DNA from: Gracilimonas sp040882225
Lineage (GTDB): Bacteria; Bacteroidota; Rhodothermia; Balneolales; Balneolaceae
Direction of reading: 5' to 3'
Assembly: GCA_040882225.1 (NCBI GenBank)
Contig: JBBEBR010000009.1
Span: 1-64,000 of the forward strand
Length of the DNA stretch: 64,000 bases
The notes under the pieces were generated by a model. That model saw nothing but the letters and a program-made list of their open reading frames with translations. It was not told the DNA's origin and made no database searches. This document shows positions 17,440-25,317 of this stretch, in pieces (the stretch's first letter is position 1; each line of letters begins with the position of its first letter). The translations under genes were made by a program, and so were the position numbers.

Positions 17440-17547
17440 GTCATTCTGAGCATACCTGCGAAGAATCTGGGTTTTTTAAGGGAATGTGATTTACTCTAAA
17501 CTGGCAAACATTTCCAACTCAGATTCTTCGGCAGTGCCTCAGAAAGA
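17440..17547. repeat. Dyad repeat (GAAGAATCT type)
   Basis: Left arm around 17440-17471 (GTCATTCTGAGC, then GCGAAGAATCTGGG) and right arm around 17515-17547 (ACTCAGATTCTTCGGCAG, then CCTCAGAAAGAC) are imperfect reverse complements. The 17265-17330 stretch (CTTGTCATCTTGAGCGGG, GCGAAGGATCACC) is another decayed copy. These repeats fill the gap between the small lipoprotein and the ABC permease; nothing coding is seen there. Confidence 0.6.
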
Positions 17548-17601
17548 CCCATGTACAATCATAGTAAATCACATCAGTGAAATCACCGAAATCTGCGATC
17601 C

Positions 17602-18846
17602 CTATTCGTATCTCAAAGACTCAACCGGATCTACTTTCGCCGCTTTGATGGCAGGGAAAATTCCCGCTATCAAGCCGATTAAAGCCAATACGCCCACGGT
17701 AATAAATACCGAGATTTGAGATATCTCCGGTTTTCCTAAAAATGAACCGGCACCATCCTGCATATCTAAAGCGAGTACACCGTAAACTATCGCTGAGGAA
17801 ATGATCAAGCCTAAAAATCCTCCCAAAAAAGAAATGAACAGTGATTCAAATATGAACTGAATTATGATATGGATTTTGCGTGCACCTACCGCCAGCTTAA
17901 TACCGATTTCACGGGTTCGCTCCTTCACAACTACAAACATGATATTTGCTACTCCAACCCCGGCAATCATAAGAGTAAAAAAACCAACGGTGAACAGAAA
18001 AATTTCCAACCCAAGAGCTACTTTATGGTTCATCTCTTCCATCTCGATAAAATCCCACATTGGAATAGCCTGTTCATCTTCGGGATTGAACGAGTATTTT
18101 TTAGAAAGAATTGAAGTTATTCCCGCTTTGATATCTTCCTGTAAAGATGGGTCGCTTGGCCGTATTAAAATAGAGCCCACATTCCGATAACCGTACATAT
18201 TCCGGAACGTGGTATAAGGAATAATGGCTCGGTCTGCATCGGGGCCGTTATTCATCGAAGTTTGCATCTTTGGCTTCATCACCCCAATAACTGTAAAGGG
18301 CGTGTTATCTAAGAGAACTTGTTTCCCTACGGGATTTATTTCTCCAAAAATTCTGACGGCAATTTCATCCCCCAAAAATAAAACCCGCCGCATTTCGTCC
18401 ACATCTTTTTCGTTGATGAAGCGCCCGCCCGCCGCGGGATACATGGTCCGCATGATTTCAAAATCAGGATTCACACCTTCCATATAGGTATTTGTGGTGA
18501 TGTCGCCGGTTTTGAGCTGAGCTCCCCAACGCCCATACTGCGGACTTGAGTGCGCGATTCCCGGAACTGCCTTTTGAAGCAAAACCACATCTTCTTCCGT
18601 GAAACTGATGCGGCGACCAATTCCCAAACCTTCATACTTCATGCTGGTTTGGCCACTATAAATTACGATCACCTGATTTCCCGCACCCAGCATTCCTTCC
18701 ATCATACTTGTGCCAAGGCCGCGGCCAAAAGCGAGTAGTAAAACCACAGAAAGCGTTCCCCAGGCAATTGCGGTTAGGGTTAGGAACGAACGCAGTTTCT
18801 GCTTGCCAAGATCCGAGAAAAATTCACTAAATAAGGTGCGCCACAT
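17602..18846 (-). CDS. MacB-like ABC transporter permease
   Basis: 414 aa. One N-terminal membrane helix (about 20-42), a large periplasmic MacB-core domain (about 43-270) and three C-terminal helices in an FtsX fold, with the conserved VKERTREIGIKLAVGARK coupling segment after helix 2 and a C-terminal IKAAKVDPVESLRYE. Such permeases form envelope-spanning export or mechanotransmission pumps with an ATPase and a fusion protein. It is last in a three-gene minus-strand operon whose second gene is a close sibling. No ATPase gene is nearby. Confidence 0.9.
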   Translation of the reverse strand: MWRTLFSEFFSDLGKQKLRSFLTLTAIAWGTLSVVLLLAFGRGLGTSMMEGMLGAGNQVIVIYSGQTSMKYEGLGIGRRISFTEEDVVLLQKAVPGIAHSSPQYGRWGAQLKTGDITTNTYMEGVNPDFEIMRTMYPAAGGRFINEKDVDEMRRVLFLGDEIAVRIFGEINPVGKQVLLDNTPFTVIGVMKPKMQTSMNNGPDADRAIIPYTTFRNMYGYRNVGSILIRPSDPSLQEDIKAGITSILSKKYSFNPEDEQAIPMWDFIEMEEMNHKVALGLEIFLFTVGFFTLMIAGVGVANIMFVVVKERTREIGIKLAVGARKIHIIIQFIFESLFISFLGGFLGLIISSAIVYGVLALDMQDGAGSFLGKPEISQISVFITVGVLALIGLIAGIFPAIKAAKVDPVESLRYE

Positions 18847-18876
18847 AATTTTTGTTATTCAGGGTGAAATGTTTTG

Positions 18877-20106
18877 TTACTGTCTTAAGCAATCAACCAC
18901 ATCCAAACGGGAAGCCCGCCAGGCCGGTAAAAGACCGGCTGCAAATCCTACAAATCCCAACACCGCAAAAGCGATTAATCCAACTTCGGGAGAAAAGTAT
19001 GGTGTACCTACAAAATCTTTAATCGGGATATTTTGCATCGCTTCTACCAAAATCCATCCAATGGCGTAACCTGCGGCGGCTCCAATCCCCACAATTACAA
19101 AAGTTTCGAGAAAGAACTGTCCCATAATATGATGCCGCCTCGCACCAACCGAGCGCCGAATGCCAATCTCTTTCATTCGCTCCTGAACTACTACAAACAT
19201 GATGTTGGCAACCCCGATACCACCCACCGCAAGAGTGAAAAAACCTATCAAACCTAAAAAGCCATTTATTCCCAAAAACATGATGTTAATGAACGACCAA
19301 AATTCGTTGGTATCCCAAATACCGATAGCGTCGCGGTCGGCAGGATCAAAGCGGTGTTTTCTTCCCATTACCTCATACACCTGATCTTGAATGGCTTGTG
19401 CCATTTCCGGGTTTTTTGGCGTGTAGAGAATATTGTTGATTTGATCGGTTCCCATCATGGCAGAAAATGTAGAGGCTGGAATGAAAGCACGGTCACGGTC
19501 TTGCTGGTTATAAGATGAATTCTGTACCTTTTCCTGCATTACACCAATTATTATGAAAGGAGTATTCCGAACCATTACTTGCTTCCCAACCGGATCAATT
19601 TCCCCAAAAAGATTCTCTGCAAGCCTGTTTCCGAGAAAAATTACCCTCCTGCGTTCTTCAAGATCCCGCTCATTTAACCAACGGCCGCCTTCTCTTTCAA
19701 AGGTATTTCGCAATTCTCTGTAAATGGGATATACACCCCCAAGAGATGAATTTCGTCTCTTTTCTCCATAAGAAATCTCCAAATTTTGCACGTACTCGGG
19801 TGTGGCTACATCAATCTCGGTAATCTGATCTTGTAGAATTTGAGCATCCGCTTCGCGATAGCGAATGGGGCGGCCAATTCCATAGCCCTCGAAAGGTTTC
19901 GTGGTTTGTCCGCCAAACATAATGGCAAGCTGATCACCCATTCCCCTCATGTTTAGAATAGTTTGATCCCTAAAACCCATCCCGAAGGCGAGCAGCAAAA
20001 TGAGCGTTGCTGTTCCCCACATAATTCCGAAAACAGTGAGGAAACTTCTCAGCCGTTGCTGGTTTAGATTCTGAAAGAGTTCTTTTATTAGATTTGGCAG
20101 AGCCAT
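18877..20106 (-). CDS. MacB-like ABC transporter permease
   Basis: 409 aa with the same domain order as the gene 30 bases downstream: N-terminal helix, MacB-core periplasmic domain, three FtsX-like helices, VQERMKEIGIRRSVGARR coupling helix and a final LPAWRASRLDVVDCLRQ. Two unlike permeases in a row suggest a heterodimeric pump. The ATPase expected between fusion protein and permease is missing from this operon; it may be supplied from elsewhere or the system may be broken. Confidence 0.9.
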   Translation of the reverse strand: MALPNLIKELFQNLNQQRLRSFLTVFGIMWGTATLILLLAFGMGFRDQTILNMRGMGDQLAIMFGGQTTKPFEGYGIGRPIRYREADAQILQDQITEIDVATPEYVQNLEISYGEKRRNSSLGGVYPIYRELRNTFEREGGRWLNERDLEERRRVIFLGNRLAENLFGEIDPVGKQVMVRNTPFIIIGVMQEKVQNSSYNQQDRDRAFIPASTFSAMMGTDQINNILYTPKNPEMAQAIQDQVYEVMGRKHRFDPADRDAIGIWDTNEFWSFINIMFLGINGFLGLIGFFTLAVGGIGVANIMFVVVQERMKEIGIRRSVGARRHHIMGQFFLETFVIVGIGAAAGYAIGWILVEAMQNIPIKDFVGTPYFSPEVGLIAFAVLGFVGFAAGLLPAWRASRLDVVDCLRQ

Positions 20107-20121
20107 GGCAATCCCCGATTT

Positions 20122-20577
20122 TTAACGAACAGTAAGAGTTCTAACTGGGCGCTCAAGTACTTTTTCGCCCACTTCCAGCCCTTCTATCACCGCCACCGTA
20201 ATAGCATCACTCATGCCAATGGTAATCTCTTTTTCAACCCGGCTGCCGGGCTCTTCTCCTGGAACTTCAATGAAAGATTTGCCGTCACGCATTTCAACCA
20301 GTGGATCTCCTTTTTTAACATAATCTCCGGCTTCTGCATACAATCGATTCACAACGCCCGAGATTTTAGATTTCACCTCAATCTCATTTTCGGGTTCAAT
20401 AGTGCCCACCGCCAATGCTTTTTCTACAATTGTGCCGATTTCTGCGGTTACATGTGGTTCGGTTTCGGGAGCTTCCTCGGAAGTATTACTGTATAAATAA
20501 AATGAGGCTCCTCCGCCCAATACAATTATGATAAGTAGGGAAATCCAGAGTGTCTTTTTTCTTTTTTGCTTCGCCAT
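20122..20577 (-). CDS. Membrane fusion protein, internally deleted
   Basis: 151 aa against about 400 for the family. It keeps the N-terminal anchor (about 9-30), the first half of the lipoyl domain (SKISGVVNRLYAEAGDYVKK, then GDPLVEM) and then jumps straight to the family's C-terminal segment (GKSFIEVPGEEPGSRVEKE, then GLEVGEKVLERPV). The helical hairpin, second lipoyl half and most of the beta-barrel, roughly 250 residues, are missing without breaking the frame. It starts the operon with the two permeases, with a 15-base gap. It probably cannot bridge to an outer-membrane channel; treat as defective or highly reduced. Confidence 0.8.
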   Translation of the reverse strand: MAKQKRKKTLWISLLIIIVLGGGASFYLYSNTSEEAPETEPHVTAEIGTIVEKALAVGTIEPENEIEVKSKISGVVNRLYAEAGDYVKKGDPLVEMRDGKSFIEVPGEEPGSRVEKEITIGMSDAITVAVIEGLEVGEKVLERPVRTLTVR

Positions 20578-20751
20578 ATTAGTCTGCTGAAAATGATTAG
20601 AAATTTCCAGAGCTCTACGACCGCATAAAAATCAAGTTTCTGTTTTTTTGGAATATTATTGATTCTGAGACAGAAAAATCTTGAAAGCTCTACAAGCTGT
20701 AGAGAAATTTAGCTCAGAATCGGAACTTCCTTCCTAAATAAATACATGGTT

Positions 20752-21726
20752 TTAATAGCTCTCTAAAACAGTTGTGGCATCATGGCCATAATCGGTCAAT
20801 TCCATGCTGGATAAATTTTCATCTTCATTGGAAGTTTCATATTTCACAATCCCTCCAGGGACTTCGGATGAAGAAACTCTCCACATTTTCATTGAGATTC
20901 CCGGTGCAACTCCGAAGTCGAGTAAATCGGCTGTAAAATTTTTACTTGGCACACTCACTGAAACATTCTCCTCTACTAATGCACCTTCAATAGATTCTTT
21001 AGTCAACTTTTGTGGCTCATTATACCATCCTTCAGATACCGGCTTTTCCTGGGCTTCGGCATCACCAATCTTTTCCCTTAACCTCACAATAGAAGCACGA
21101 TCCTCGGAAAAAAGCACTTCCGCAATATATTTATCTTCTTCATCTCCTTCATTATCTGTTATAACTATTTGCCACCATTCCTGTCCATTATCCAGCTTTT
21201 TAAGAAAGGCTTTCCGCAGAAAGGTTTCATCCGATTCATCTGTTCGCCATTCCGTCCAGCCACCTTCAGAATAATCCTCCAGTTCAAGTTGATATCCATA
21301 CCCGGTAAACAGATAATTGAACATCATCGGATACATATTTATGGTTCCGAAATTTATCCCTGCAAGCTGCACTTCTGTAGTAAGATGAGCAGTTATGGTT
21401 TTGCCCCTGTCGGCTGGCATGGTAACAATGGTGTTATTGGGCATGTAATTATCTGCCATTACAGTAACTGAATGGATACCCACGCTCCCAAAACGTACGT
21501 TTGCAATGCCATTGGCATCCGTTGTTGTTTTGCGGCCATTGGAGGCTTCGACTTGTGCTCCCTGAATCGGATTTCCTTCCTTATCTAAAACTTCCACATC
21601 AAGAGAGTTTATGGGAACTCTGTTCAAAAGCTGCGCTCCCGGACTCACGCAACCAGATATAATGATGAGTGACGTAATTGTAAAAAAAATGGCAGCTTTA
21701 TTAATAAAAATATTTTTCAGTTCCAT
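20752..21726 (-). CDS. Lipoprotein with carboxypeptidase-regulatory-like domain
   Basis: 324 aa from ATG 21726; the open frame runs back to 21822 but the signal peptide begins here (MELKNIFINKAAIFFTITSL). The lipobox is ISGC. A beta-sandwich of the carboxypeptidase-regulatory type follows (LDVEVLDKEGNPIQGAQVEA, then TTDANGIANVRFG), about residues 40-120. The rest (about 130-324) is unfamiliar to me and rich in acidic and aromatic residues. It stands alone, with the secG terminator 160 bases away. Envelope location is likely, function unknown. Confidence 0.7.
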   Translation of the reverse strand: MELKNIFINKAAIFFTITSLIIISGCVSPGAQLLNRVPINSLDVEVLDKEGNPIQGAQVEASNGRKTTTDANGIANVRFGSVGIHSVTVMADNYMPNNTIVTMPADRGKTITAHLTTEVQLAGINFGTINMYPMMFNYLFTGYGYQLELEDYSEGGWTEWRTDESDETFLRKAFLKKLDNGQEWWQIVITDNEGDEEDKYIAEVLFSEDRASIVRLREKIGDAEAQEKPVSEGWYNEPQKLTKESIEGALVEENVSVSVPSKNFTADLLDFGVAPGISMKMWRVSSSEVPGGIVKYETSNEDENLSSMELTDYGHDATTVLESY

Positions 21727-21882
21727 GGCATTTATCTTTTTTCTTTTGGTGATATCCATCTCTGAATGCGATATCAGAGAGAGAAATGGGTCATATTTTT
21801 CAGCTCTCAGATTGTATAGCATTTTCGCACGATGTTTTAGAAAAAAGCATTATGTGCAGCTTTTAATTCCTGAAAATACAGT

Positions 21883-21918
21883 CAAAAAAAAAGCCCTGCA
21901 TTAGATTAATGCAGGGCT
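21883..21918 (-). terminator. Rho-independent terminator of secG
   Basis: Perfect 12-bp stem AGCCCTGCATTA / TAATGCAGGGCT with a 3-base loop (21892-21918). On the minus strand it is followed by a run of T, 24 bases after the secG stop. Confidence 0.9.
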
Positions 21919-21942
21919 CTGAAAAATTTCAATGAGAAACGA

Positions 21943-22302
21943 TTAATTATCGCCTTCTCCATTTTCCTGATTGGTTTCAGGTACCGGAACTGCCGGCATG
22001 CTTTGGCCTGGAGCTTCAACTGGTGCATTTACACCATCCTGTAAAATACTACGGTTGTTTTGCTGCCGGTCGATTGCAAAGTTAGCCAATATGCACAATA
22101 CCAAGAAAGCTCCGCCTAAAATAGAGGTTGCTTTCGAAAGTAGATCAGCCGTCCTGCGAGCTCCAAGTCCGCCGCCGCCGCCTAAAGAGGAGCCACCACC
22201 CATTCCGGAAATTCCTTGCCCTTGTCCACTTTGAAGAAGCACAACAAGGATCAAAAGCACACAAATGATTGCAATAATTGCTACAATTACACTATATAAC
22301 AT
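21943..22302 (-). CDS. secG: Preprotein translocase subunit SecG
   Basis: 119 aa. SecG joins SecY and SecE in the inner-membrane translocon and eases SecA-driven export. It has the family's two helices around a short loop: VIVAIIAIICVLLILVVLLQ (about 5-24), the LLQSGQGQGISGMGGG linker, RRTADLLSKATSILGGAFLV and a second helix. The glycine-rich loop and the acidic, proline-rich tail are usual in Bacteroidota-type SecG. Own promoter (22332-22362) and terminator (21883-21918), so a single-gene unit. Confidence 0.93.
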   Translation of the reverse strand: MLYSVIVAIIAIICVLLILVVLLQSGQGQGISGMGGGSSLGGGGGLGARRTADLLSKATSILGGAFLVLCILANFAIDRQQNNRSILQDGVNAPVEAPGQSMPAVPVPETNQENGEGDN

Positions 22303-22331
22303 GAGATAATTTCTTTAATTCATTAAGAGTG

Positions 22332-22362
22332 TAAAGATATCCAAATTTGTATACTATGCCAA
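22332..22362 (-). promoter_or_regulatory. Promoter of secG
   Basis: Minus-strand TTG (22362-22360), 20 bases, TATCTTTA (22339-22332), one base from TAnnTTTG. About 30 bases before the secG ATG. Confidence 0.45.
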
Positions 22363-22392
22363 GCATATTAGTCAAAAATAAATCCGCAAAGG

Positions 22393-23313
22393 ATGCAATC
22401 TTACTCTAATCAACTTCGTGAATTTATAGCCCAGTCGCCGGGGCTTACCATGCAAATAATTGAAACGGTTGTAATAATCCTGTTGCTTTGGCTTATCCGG
22501 TTTACGGTAGTTCGCCTAATTCAGAATAAGGTTGAGAATAAAAAGACGGTGTATAAGTGGCGGAAAAACATGACCTACATTACATTTTTTGTAGGTGTGT
22601 TAATTATCGGGCAGGTTTGGTTTGCGACTATTGGATCATTAAGCACTTACCTGGGTTTGCTCTCCGCCGGTATCGCAATTGCGCTTAAAGATCCCGTTTC
22701 CGATTTAGCCGCCTGGCTTTTTATTATCTGGAGGAAGCCTTTTGATATTGGAGATCGGATTCAAATTGGAGAGTCAAAAGGTGATGTAATTGATATCCGG
22801 GTATTCAAATTCACCATTCTTGAGATCGGGAATTGGGTGGATGCCGATCAAAGTACCGGGCGGGTAATTCATGTTCCAAATCATCGTGTATTTGAAGCTG
22901 ATCTTGCCAATTATACAAGCGATTTTGAATTCATATGGCAGGAAATTGCCGTATTAGTCACCTTTGAAAGCGACTGGAAAAAGGCCAAAGAAATTCTTCA
23001 GGAAATTGTGGATGAAACTATGCAGCATTTTATCGAGCAGGCACGAGAGCAGATTAAAAAAGCAGAAAAGTCCTACCTTATTCAATATCGCTTTTTAACC
23101 CCAATTGTATACACCGGAGTTAAAAGCAGCGGAATTAACCTCACCATCCGGTATTTATCTGATCCCCGAAAAAGAAGAAGTACTTCTCAGGCAATCTGGG
23201 AAAGTGTTTTAGAACGTTTTGCACAGGAAAAATCCATCGATCTCGCATACCCAACTGTTCGGCATTTTGATAACCCTTCTGAAGGCAAACCTGGAACTAC
23301 TGCACTGGATTAG
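22393..23313 (+). CDS. Small-conductance mechanosensitive channel family (MscS)
   Basis: 306 aa. Opens under membrane tension to release solutes. Three membrane helices (about 17-35, 57-78, 84-105) end with the pore-lining helix region LGLLSAGIAIALKDPVSDLAAWL, typical of MscS TM3, then the beta domain (RKPFDIGDRIQIG) and a C-terminal alpha/beta domain. The insertion around 205-235 is larger than in E. coli MscS. Divergent from secG; the ATG at 22393 has GGA just before it. Ion preference cannot be told. Confidence 0.92.
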   Translation: MQSYSNQLREFIAQSPGLTMQIIETVVIILLLWLIRFTVVRLIQNKVENKKTVYKWRKNMTYITFFVGVLIIGQVWFATIGSLSTYLGLLSAGIAIALKDPVSDLAAWLFIIWRKPFDIGDRIQIGESKGDVIDIRVFKFTILEIGNWVDADQSTGRVIHVPNHRVFEADLANYTSDFEFIWQEIAVLVTFESDWKKAKEILQEIVDETMQHFIEQAREQIKKAEKSYLIQYRFLTPIVYTGVKSSGINLTIRYLSDPRKRRSTSQAIWESVLERFAQEKSIDLAYPTVRHFDNPSEGKPGTTALD

Positions 23314-23325
23314 CAGCAAAAAAAC

Positions 23326-23997
23326 CTAATCATCATCTTCGCGTAGTTTTGGAATTGGCTGGATGAGTTCCCTTGAATTATTCTCCGGGTTATTCACAAG
23401 ATCGGGAACTCTGTAGACGGCCATATCAGGAAGTAAATATTGCCCGTTGAAGCCTTTTTCCAGCATTTTCAGCGCTCCACCCCCCAGCCATTTGTTTAAA
23501 TCGCTGGGCTCAACAATACACGGCATCGACTTATCAAGCGGCTCTACCAAGGCGTTCGCCGGCATGGTTATCACCGCAAATGAGTAGGTAAGATTTCCTT
23601 TTTCATCCTTTACGGCAGTATAAATTCCCGCCAATGGGAGTATTTCTTTAGACAACACGCGAAGATAAAATGGAAGTGGATCGTGTACAGTTTCTTTCCA
23701 TTTATAGAAGCCACTTGCCGGAATAATACATGCTGAGGTTTCCGCCAGCTTTTTCAGCTTATCATCTTTCAAAACTACCGTTTGTTGCACGGCGTAAAAA
23801 TCATTCCCAAACATTCCGGCCGGCAAACCCCAGTTCGCATTCAATATTTTTCGAGATCCGTTTTGGCTTATTATTATCGGTACTTCAGCACCCGGCAGTA
23901 TGTTAAAATCCTTTTCAAAGCCAGATTGGGAGCCGTTAGATATTTCGAAATAATCTTCAATTGCAGATTTATTGGCTTGTAGAACATAACGTTTCAT
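23326..23997 (-). CDS. SRAP-fold (YedK/HMCES-like) protein lacking catalytic residues
   Basis: 223 aa. Members of this family crosslink to abasic sites in single-stranded DNA through Cys2. Here the fold is recognisable (NILPGAEVPII, NANWGLP, CIIPASGFYKWK, FAVITMPAN), but the N-terminus is MKRY instead of MCGR, the Asn-Ala-Arg segment reads FYAVQQT (67-73), the catalytic Glu of GFYEWK is Lys99, and the active His region reads LDKSMPC (154-160). All four residues that E. coli YedK uses (Cys2, Asn75, Glu105, His160) seem absent. DNA binding may remain; crosslinking is unlikely. Convergent with mscS, 12 bases apart. Confidence 0.82.
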   Translation of the reverse strand: MKRYVLQANKSAIEDYFEISNGSQSGFEKDFNILPGAEVPIIISQNGSRKILNANWGLPAGMFGNDFYAVQQTVVLKDDKLKKLAETSACIIPASGFYKWKETVHDPLPFYLRVLSKEILPLAGIYTAVKDEKGNLTYSFAVITMPANALVEPLDKSMPCIVEPSDLNKWLGGGALKMLEKGFNGQYLLPDMAVYRVPDLVNNPENNSRELIQPIPKLREDDD

Positions 23998-24153
23998 GTG
24001 GCTCCTGTTTTTGTGTTTTGTATCTACAACGAAAAAAGTTCAATTTATTACTTAATTCTCTCTTACAACCTGTTTAGATTAAAGTACCCGCACTTATATC
24101 TTTATCCAAAAATTCACATCTTTGCCGCTCCTAAATAAACCTTACAAATTCTC

Positions 24154-25092
24154 ATGATCAATCCATTCTTTAACAATGATGAACTGCGTTTAAGAGCATT
24201 TTTCAGAATATTTTTATTCATTTTTTTCCTTGTACCCCTAATAGCTCTTAACTCATTTATACCAATAGAATGGCTTGAGTACAGTATGAGGTCTGCCCTC
24301 GTTTTGGGGCTCTATTTTGTAGTGTTGAAATATATTGATGCCCGCCCCTGGCAAGAAAGTGGATTATCGTATAGCAAAAAGTGGCTTCATGAATGCCTCG
24401 CAGGAATTGCAATCGCGTTCTTTGTAATGTCTCTGATTTTTCTGGTTGAATGGCTTTCGGGAGGATTAACCATCACGGGATTCGGATGGCAACGTAACGG
24501 CGACATTTATTGGCTGCTTCCTATTTTAGCATTTTTAATACAGATGCTTTCGGTTGGTTTTTATGAAGAAGTAATTTCGCGCGGATTCCTGCTCAGAAAT
24601 ATCGCGGAAGGTTTTACTTTTGGGAAAACCACCCCTTTTTTGGGAACGGTAATAGCGATTATTATTAGTTCTTCCCTCTTTGGCTTAGGTCATGCGGGAA
24701 ATCCCAACGCTACTATTTTTGCGGTTCTTAATATTTTCTTAGCCGGAATTATGTTAGCAATTCCCTTTGTTATAACCGGCCGGCTCGCACTGTCGATTGG
24801 GTTACATTTTGCATGGAATTTTTTTCAGGGAGGATTTTTTGGCTTTAGTATTAGCGGAATGGTGGTCAGAAATTCGGTTATTCAAATTCATCAAGAAGGG
24901 CCTGAGTGGTGGACGGGTGGAGCCTTTGGTCCAGAAGGTGGGTTGATTGGGGTTTTGGGAATAATCCTGATAATGATTCTAATTATCATCTACTTGAAAG
25001 TAACGGGAGTTCCTTTAGAGTTTGCCACATCCTTTTCAAATAATTTTACGGAAAACAGGAGAAAATTAAAGCCAACAGATGAGCTTGCCTGA
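24154..25092 (+). CDS. CPBP-family intramembrane metalloprotease
   Basis: 312 aa, about eight membrane helices. The CPBP (Abi/CAAX protease-like) motifs are present: YEEVISRG (EExxxR, about 142-149), a histidine in LFGLGHAGNPN and a third in LHFAWNFF. These make a buried metal site in relatives such as Rce1. Substrates of bacterial members are mostly unknown; roles in prenylated peptide processing or bacteriocin immunity occur. It stands alone; a second, unrelated-looking CPBP gene is at 33720-34445. Confidence 0.88.
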   Translation: MINPFFNNDELRLRAFFRIFLFIFFLVPLIALNSFIPIEWLEYSMRSALVLGLYFVVLKYIDARPWQESGLSYSKKWLHECLAGIAIAFFVMSLIFLVEWLSGGLTITGFGWQRNGDIYWLLPILAFLIQMLSVGFYEEVISRGFLLRNIAEGFTFGKTTPFLGTVIAIIISSSLFGLGHAGNPNATIFAVLNIFLAGIMLAIPFVITGRLALSIGLHFAWNFFQGGFFGFSISGMVVRNSVIQIHQEGPEWWTGGAFGPEGGLIGVLGIILIMILIIIYLKVTGVPLEFATSFSNNFTENRRKLKPTDELA

Positions 25093-25317
25093 CAAGTTTT
25101 GTATATTTAAAAATATTTTAGAAATGCAGGGTAAAAAGCTCTCGTAAGGCATTTGCAGATCCTGGAATTAGAACAGGATGTGAATTTTTGAAATTCAGCT
25201 TACTGCACGATTGATGAACGAAGTTTTTTTAATCGGGCTTTCGACATTTCTAAATAAAGCTTTTCTATGAAAAGCTCGATCTTTGAAAATTGAACTATAA
25301 CGCCAAAATGAAATGAG

